NCBI GenBank assembly: GCA_021778975.1
Contig: JAJYBO010000101.1
Coordinates: 1 to 9,533 of the forward strand
Length of the DNA: 9,533 nucleotides
Reading direction: 5' to 3'
DNA from: Deltaproteobacteria bacterium
Lineage (GTDB): Bacteria > Desulfobacterota > Desulfobacteria > Desulfobacterales > Desulfatirhabdiaceae
Below the pieces are notes generated by a model that worked only from the letters and a program-made list of their open reading frames with translations, was not told where the DNA came from and did no database searches. Position numbers and translations under genes: made by a program. This document shows positions 6,207 through 9,533 of the stretch, one piece after another (position 1 is the first letter of the stretch; each line of letters opens with the position of its first letter).

Positions 6207-6920
6207 TCAATGCAGGCGCCGAATACGAAACAATTCCTGAAATACGAACAGGGATTTTTTGAGGCTGTCATACTGAATTCGGGAATTACCGACATGACGC
6301 CACATTACCGGAAATTCCGCAACATGGAAACTATGTTTTCCGGCCAGCCAGAGAATTTCCGGATCAAAAATCACGCTGTTGAGTTTTTGCATGGCAAAAA
6401 GGGTGTGAGCCGCGTTTCGGGTAAAGAGCTTGAAACCGCACTGGGTGTCTTTGTAAAAGATTCCCAGATAGGCCGTCTGAATCAGGGTGTAGAGTTTGGC
6501 CGAGAGTTCCCGGAAAAAATTCTGATGATCCACGACGTCCGCTCCGGATATGGCGCGTGAGCCGATGGCGATATCACAGTCATTGTCTGTGAAACATTGA
6601 AGCCCTTTGGAGATTTCTTCGATGGGTACGGCATAATCGGCATCCATGAACATGATGATGTCGCCGGTTGCGGCCAACATGCCGGTTTTGACCGCATAGC
6701 CCTTGCCCGCGTTCGGAAAATATTCAATGACTTTCAGAGATACCCTGTCTGCGGTCTTGAATGCCTCGACCACTGAACGGGTATCGTCGGTGCTGCCATC
6801 ACTGACGACCAAGACCTCGCTCTCATACGCCTGCCGGGATAAAAATGACAGGGTTTGCTCCAGCGTCTGAACAATCCGGTCTTCCTCATTGTAGGCGGGG
6901 ATAACGATGGATATTTTCAT
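6207..6920 (-). CDS. GT2 glycosyltransferase, polyprenyl/dolichyl-phosphate hexose synthase type
   Basis: This 237-aa enzyme has a GT-A fold that probably moves a hexose from a nucleotide sugar to a lipid phosphate on the cytoplasmic side of the membrane. Family marks are IVIPAYNEEDRI (5-16), VVSDGSTDDT (38-47), NAGKGYAVKTGM (70-81), the metal-binding DAD (93-95), GSRA (120-123), DTQCGFKLF (158-166) and FDPEIL (185-190). The pattern is closest to the ALG5/dolichyl-phosphate glucosyltransferase branch of GT2. It has no C-terminal membrane helices, unlike ArnC- or GtrB-type enzymes. The sequence stays open upstream in this frame, but ATG 6920 begins exactly at the family start and overlaps the PAP2 stop by 4 nt (ATGA, 6917-6920), so that start is chosen. 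Inside an lpxB-msbA operon it may supply a lipid-linked sugar for lipid A or core decoration (inference). The acceptor and sugar cannot be read from the sequence. Confidence 0.88.
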   Translation of the reverse strand: MKISIVIPAYNEEDRIVQTLEQTLSFLSRQAYESEVLVVSDGSTDDTRSVVEAFKTADRVSLKVIEYFPNAGKGYAVKTGMLAATGDIIMFMDADYAVPIEEISKGLQCFTDNDCDIAIGSRAISGADVVDHQNFFRELSAKLYTLIQTAYLGIFYKDTQCGFKLFTRNAAHTLFAMQKLNSVIFDPEILWLAGKHSFHVAEFPVMWRHVGNSRIQYDSLKKSLFVFQELFRIRRLH

Positions 6921-7591
6921 TCTTCGGATTTCCTCTCGAACATGATATCGTAAAAAAGTACAGCCACTGCATAGACAATTATATAGGCAAAAAGGACATC
7001 GCTCAGAAAATGTCCGCCCTGAACGATGCGTACAATGCCGACCACGACACTGTACGTTCCGGCAATGGCGGCGATCCACCGCCGGTATATCGGGAATATG
7101 AAGGCAAACGCGATGAAGTAAACCGCCATGGCCGCATGGCCTGATACAAACGAGCAGTTGTGATGGCAGGCATCCGATATCTCGTAAGGAGGGCTGAACG
7201 CCGATGCGCCGCCGAACTGTTGAATGGTGTAGGGTCTGGCCCGGCCCCAGTGGTCTTTCAGCAAAACGTTGACGATCAGGCCGGGGCCTGTGGCGAGCAC
7301 CGCCACAAGATAGATCAGACGTTTAAACGTCAGCGCACCGAAGGGTTTCCGCCGTATCCAGGTGATGATGAGAAGCATTACCGACAGAACGCTCCAGCAG
7401 GCGGCCAGTACTTCAACGGAAATGTATATGATCCGGCATGGAAGGGTTTCCGAGAGATAAAACCCCCCTTTCAGAGGGTTGTAGAAGAAGGACGAAACCC
7501 GGATATCTGATTGCGGAAACAGATAAAAGAACAGGGTGCATCCCGCACTTAGCAGCAGAATAAAGCCCAGATGCCGTGATCGAATGTTCAT
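6917..7591 (-). CDS. PAP2-family membrane phosphatase
   Basis: PAP2 (type 2 phosphatidic acid phosphatase) membrane enzymes remove phosphate from lipids such as undecaprenyl pyrophosphate, phosphatidylglycerol phosphate or lipid A. At 224 aa it has about six hydrophobic segments (near 9-25, 55-78, 90-110, 153-168, 172-188 and 198-214). The three phosphatase motifs are present: KDHWGRARP (112-120, fitting KxxxxxxRP), VSGH (149-152, with Val for the usual Pro; His152 should be the acid) and RIVQGGHFLSD (188-198, with nucleophile His194, Arg188 and Asp198). The Ser before Arg in the classic third motif is Val187. The active site faces the periplasm in this family. The ATG overlaps the stop of the MsbA gene by 4 nt (7588-7591), so translation is probably coupled. 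The position after lpxB and msbA suggests a lipid A 1-phosphatase (LpxE-like) or a polyprenyl pyrophosphatase; the sequence alone does not decide. Confidence 0.88.
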   Translation of the reverse strand: MNIRSRHLGFILLLSAGCTLFFYLFPQSDIRVSSFFYNPLKGGFYLSETLPCRIIYISVEVLAACWSVLSVMLLIITWIRRKPFGALTFKRLIYLVAVLATGPGLIVNVLLKDHWGRARPYTIQQFGGASAFSPPYEISDACHHNCSFVSGHAAMAVYFIAFAFIFPIYRRWIAAIAGTYSVVVGIVRIVQGGHFLSDVLFAYIIVYAVAVLFYDIMFERKSEE

Positions 7592-9333
7592 CGGTTTGTA
7601 AACTGCATGTCATAGAGTTTCCAGTATTCGCCTTTTCGGGAGATCAATTCATCATGGGTTCCCTGTTCGACAATTTCACCATCCACGACGACAATGATCC
7701 GGCTGGCGTATCCGATGGTGGACAATCGGTGCGCAATGATGAAGGTGGTGCGTCCCTTCATGAGATTTTCCAGAGCTTTCTGCACCAGCATTTCGGCTTC
7801 TGAATCCAGAGAAGAGGTGGCTTCGTCCAGAATCAAAATCGGGGCGTTTTTGAGAAGCGCTCTGGCGATGCATATCCGCTGCTTTTCACCGCCTGAAAGC
7901 CGGCTGCCCAGCTCGCCGATGGAGGTATCGAACTGTCGGGGAAGCCGTTCGATAAACTCATACGCGTAGGCCGCTCTGGCGGCTTCGACAATATCTTCGA
8001 AAGGCGTGGCCGGGTTCCCATATGCAATGTTGTTGCGGATGGTGTCATTGAACAGAATAGGCTCCTGCGTGACAATGGCGATTTGGTGACGCAGTGATTT
8101 CAGGGACGCCGTCCGGATGTCAATGCCGTCAATGTGGATGAGGCCGTCCGTGACATCATAAAACCGCGGAATCAGATTGACCATCGAGGTCTTGCCGCCG
8201 CCGCTCATGCCGACCAGCGCCAGTATTTCTCCGGGATTGACGGTGACGGAAATGTGTTTCAACACCATGTCCTCGCGGGTGTCATAGCGGAAGCTGACAT
8301 CATCAAATGTGACGGCATGGGGGCCGGACGAGATATCAACGGGCGCATCACACTCCGAAATAACGGATTTTTTCTCGACGATATCGAATACCCTATCCGA
8401 AGCCGCCAGCCCTTCCTGAATGGAGTTGTTCAGGCCGGTCAATTTTTTGACCGGATCATACAGCATGAGTACCGCCGCCATGAACGAAAAAAAAGTTCCG
8501 GCCGTGGATGCTCCGGTGATGACCCGATATCCGCCGTACCAGATAATGAACGCAATACCCACGCCCGCTAAAAATTCCATGATGGGAGAGGACAGGGATC
8601 GCGCCACGACGGCTTTCATTTCCAGACAAAACAACTGATGCGTTTTTTGATGGAAACGCTCTTTCTCATAGGCTTCCATCCCGAACGCCTTGACAATTTT
8701 GTTGCCGGAGAAGGTTTCATGCAGGAAAGCGCTCATATCCGCCATGGCTTCCTGACATCCGGTGCTGACTTTCCGGACCCGTCTGCCGAATTTGACGACC
8801 GGCAGAAACGCGATCGGTAAGACCAGCATTGCATATAAGGCCAGTCGCCAGTCTCTGTAAAAGACGACCGCAATCAGGCCAACAATGGTGAAGCAGTCTC
8901 TCAGGCTGCTGGTAACCGCGGTGGACACCATTGCCTTGATGATGTTGACATCGTTGGTGATCCGGGACATCAGAACCCCTGTTTTCTCCTGATGAAAAAA
9001 GGACAGCGGCAGATCCTGAATATGGTCATACAGCATGTTCCGGAGTCTCTGGATGATGCCCTGGCCGACATAATTCATCAGATATTCCTGACCATACATG
9101 CTGAACCCGCGCATCAGATAAATCAGCACCACGGCGATGGGGATCACCGTGAGCATCCGGACATTTTTATTGACGAAGATATCGTCCATCACCGGTTTGA
9201 CCAGAAAGGCGGTCGCGGATGTGGCGGCCGCCATGACGAGCATGCACAGCATGGCGAAAAACAGCCGGAGCCGGTTGTCTTTAATCAGGGATAAAATATG
9301 ACGATGTCTGTCTTTGATGTGAAACAATATCAT
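7588..9333 (-). CDS. msbA: MsbA-type lipid A-core flippase, ABC exporter half-transporter
   Basis: A homodimeric ABC exporter of this kind flips newly made lipid A-core across the inner membrane using ATP. At 581 aa it matches the family length. Six membrane helices fill about 22-315 (ABC_membrane domain). The nucleotide-binding domain follows at about 340-575, with Walker A GMSGGGKTS (375-383, Lys381), Q-loop Gln423, signature LSGGEKQR (479-486), Walker B ILILDEA (499-505, catalytic Glu504), D-loop SSLD (507-510) and H-loop His535. All ATPase motifs are intact. The gene begins 43 nt after the lpxB-like stop, which supports the lipid A role over a general drug exporter. No good ribosome site precedes ATG 9333, but the next in-frame ATGs fall inside the first membrane helix, so this start is kept. 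The 3' end overlaps the PAP2 start by 4 nt. Confidence 0.9.
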   Translation of the reverse strand: MILFHIKDRHRHILSLIKDNRLRLFFAMLCMLVMAAATSATAFLVKPVMDDIFVNKNVRMLTVIPIAVVLIYLMRGFSMYGQEYLMNYVGQGIIQRLRNMLYDHIQDLPLSFFHQEKTGVLMSRITNDVNIIKAMVSTAVTSSLRDCFTIVGLIAVVFYRDWRLALYAMLVLPIAFLPVVKFGRRVRKVSTGCQEAMADMSAFLHETFSGNKIVKAFGMEAYEKERFHQKTHQLFCLEMKAVVARSLSSPIMEFLAGVGIAFIIWYGGYRVITGASTAGTFFSFMAAVLMLYDPVKKLTGLNNSIQEGLAASDRVFDIVEKKSVISECDAPVDISSGPHAVTFDDVSFRYDTREDMVLKHISVTVNPGEILALVGMSGGGKTSMVNLIPRFYDVTDGLIHIDGIDIRTASLKSLRHQIAIVTQEPILFNDTIRNNIAYGNPATPFEDIVEAARAAYAYEFIERLPRQFDTSIGELGSRLSGGEKQRICIARALLKNAPILILDEATSSLDSEAEMLVQKALENLMKGRTTFIIAHRLSTIGYASRIIVVVDGEIVEQGTHDELISRKGEYWKLYDMQFTNR

Positions 9334-9376
9334 GGGATACTATAGCCGTTCGAAAAAGGGTTCGATGGTGAATACT

Positions 9377-9532
9377 TCATCGGAGATACTGAAGTCCAAG
9401 TATTTTCAGTGCGATATCCGCAACACGGGCAGAGGCGCCAGGGCCTCCGAGCCGGGTGCGGACCGTCGCGAAATTCTGACGCATGGTGTTCAGCGCCGGG
9501 GGGGATGTGACAAGGCGATATACGGCGGCGGC
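9377..9532 (-). CDS. lpxB: Lipid-A-disaccharide synthase, C-terminal end (partial)
   Basis: Only the last 51 residues are inside the window, read in the frame starting at 9532 on the minus strand, with TGA at 9377-9379; the gene continues past the window edge. The end contains LNTMRQNFATVRTRLGGPGASA (residues 14-35 of the fragment), followed by RVADIALKIL. LGGPGAS followed by an A-rich helix is typical of LpxB C-termini. LpxB joins UDP-diacylglucosamine to lipid X at the cytoplasmic membrane face to give the tetraacyl disaccharide of lipid A. Directly preceding msbA is a common order in Desulfobacterota and other Proteobacteria, which supports the call. A different GT-B glycosyltransferase with a similar tail cannot be excluded from so little sequence. 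Confidence 0.72.
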   Translation of the reverse strand, partial: AAAVYRLVTSPPALNTMRQNFATVRTRLGGPGASARVADIALKILGLQYLR

Positions 9533-9533
9533 G

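Noticed and set aside
6921..7079. Upstream extension of the glycosyltransferase frame
   Set aside because: It would read through the end of the PAP2 gene in another frame; the Cys/Arg-rich sequence is not GT2-like and ATG 6920 matches the family start.

Overview
The window looks like chromosomal DNA of a Gram-negative, probably anaerobic bacterium. My best guess is a Desulfobacterota (Desulfobacterales-type sulfate reducer). The grounds are a PAS sensor protein ending right after its HisKA domain, a MoeA fused to a PBP-like domain beside a second MoeA, and lipid A genes that imply an outer membrane. This placement is inference from gene content and family knowledge; no database was searched.

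Layout. Positions 1-134 are non-coding and hold what looks like a dispersed palindromic repeat, directly behind a minus-strand PAS-PAS-HisKA protein (135-1253). A divergent intergenic region of about 250 bp (1254-1500) carries AT-rich promoter-like sequence and three matching half-sites that form overlapping inverted repeats. A tight plus-strand operon follows (1501-5233): a 410-aa MoeA, a 643-aa MoeA fused to a C-terminal PBP-like domain, and a 178-aa non-heme ferritin, with gaps of only 12 and 19 nt. A short convergent region (5234-5306) contains a long stem-loop that could end the plus-strand operon.

The rest of the window (5307-9533) is a minus-strand operon. In transcription order it holds the C-terminal end of a probable lipid-A-disaccharide synthase (LpxB), an MsbA-type lipid A-core flippase, a PAP2 membrane phosphatase, a GT2 glycosyltransferase of the dolichyl/polyprenyl-phosphate hexose synthase type, and a rhomboid protease. 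MsbA/PAP2 and PAP2/GT2 each overlap by 4 nt (ATGA), so they are probably translationally coupled.

How the genes work together. The plus-strand operon completes molybdenum or tungsten cofactor synthesis, where MoeA inserts the metal into adenylylated molybdopterin, and stores iron. Two different MoeA proteins suggest separate handling of Mo and W or different insertion contexts (inference). The minus-strand operon makes lipid A and flips it across the inner membrane, and it may also modify it by dephosphorylation and glycosylation through a lipid-linked sugar. The rhomboid gene closes that operon and has no obvious link to lipid A. I see no mobile element, CRISPR array, tRNA or rRNA. No clearly new system is visible: most genes are recognisable, and the novelty is in their combinations and a few unusual domain arrangements.
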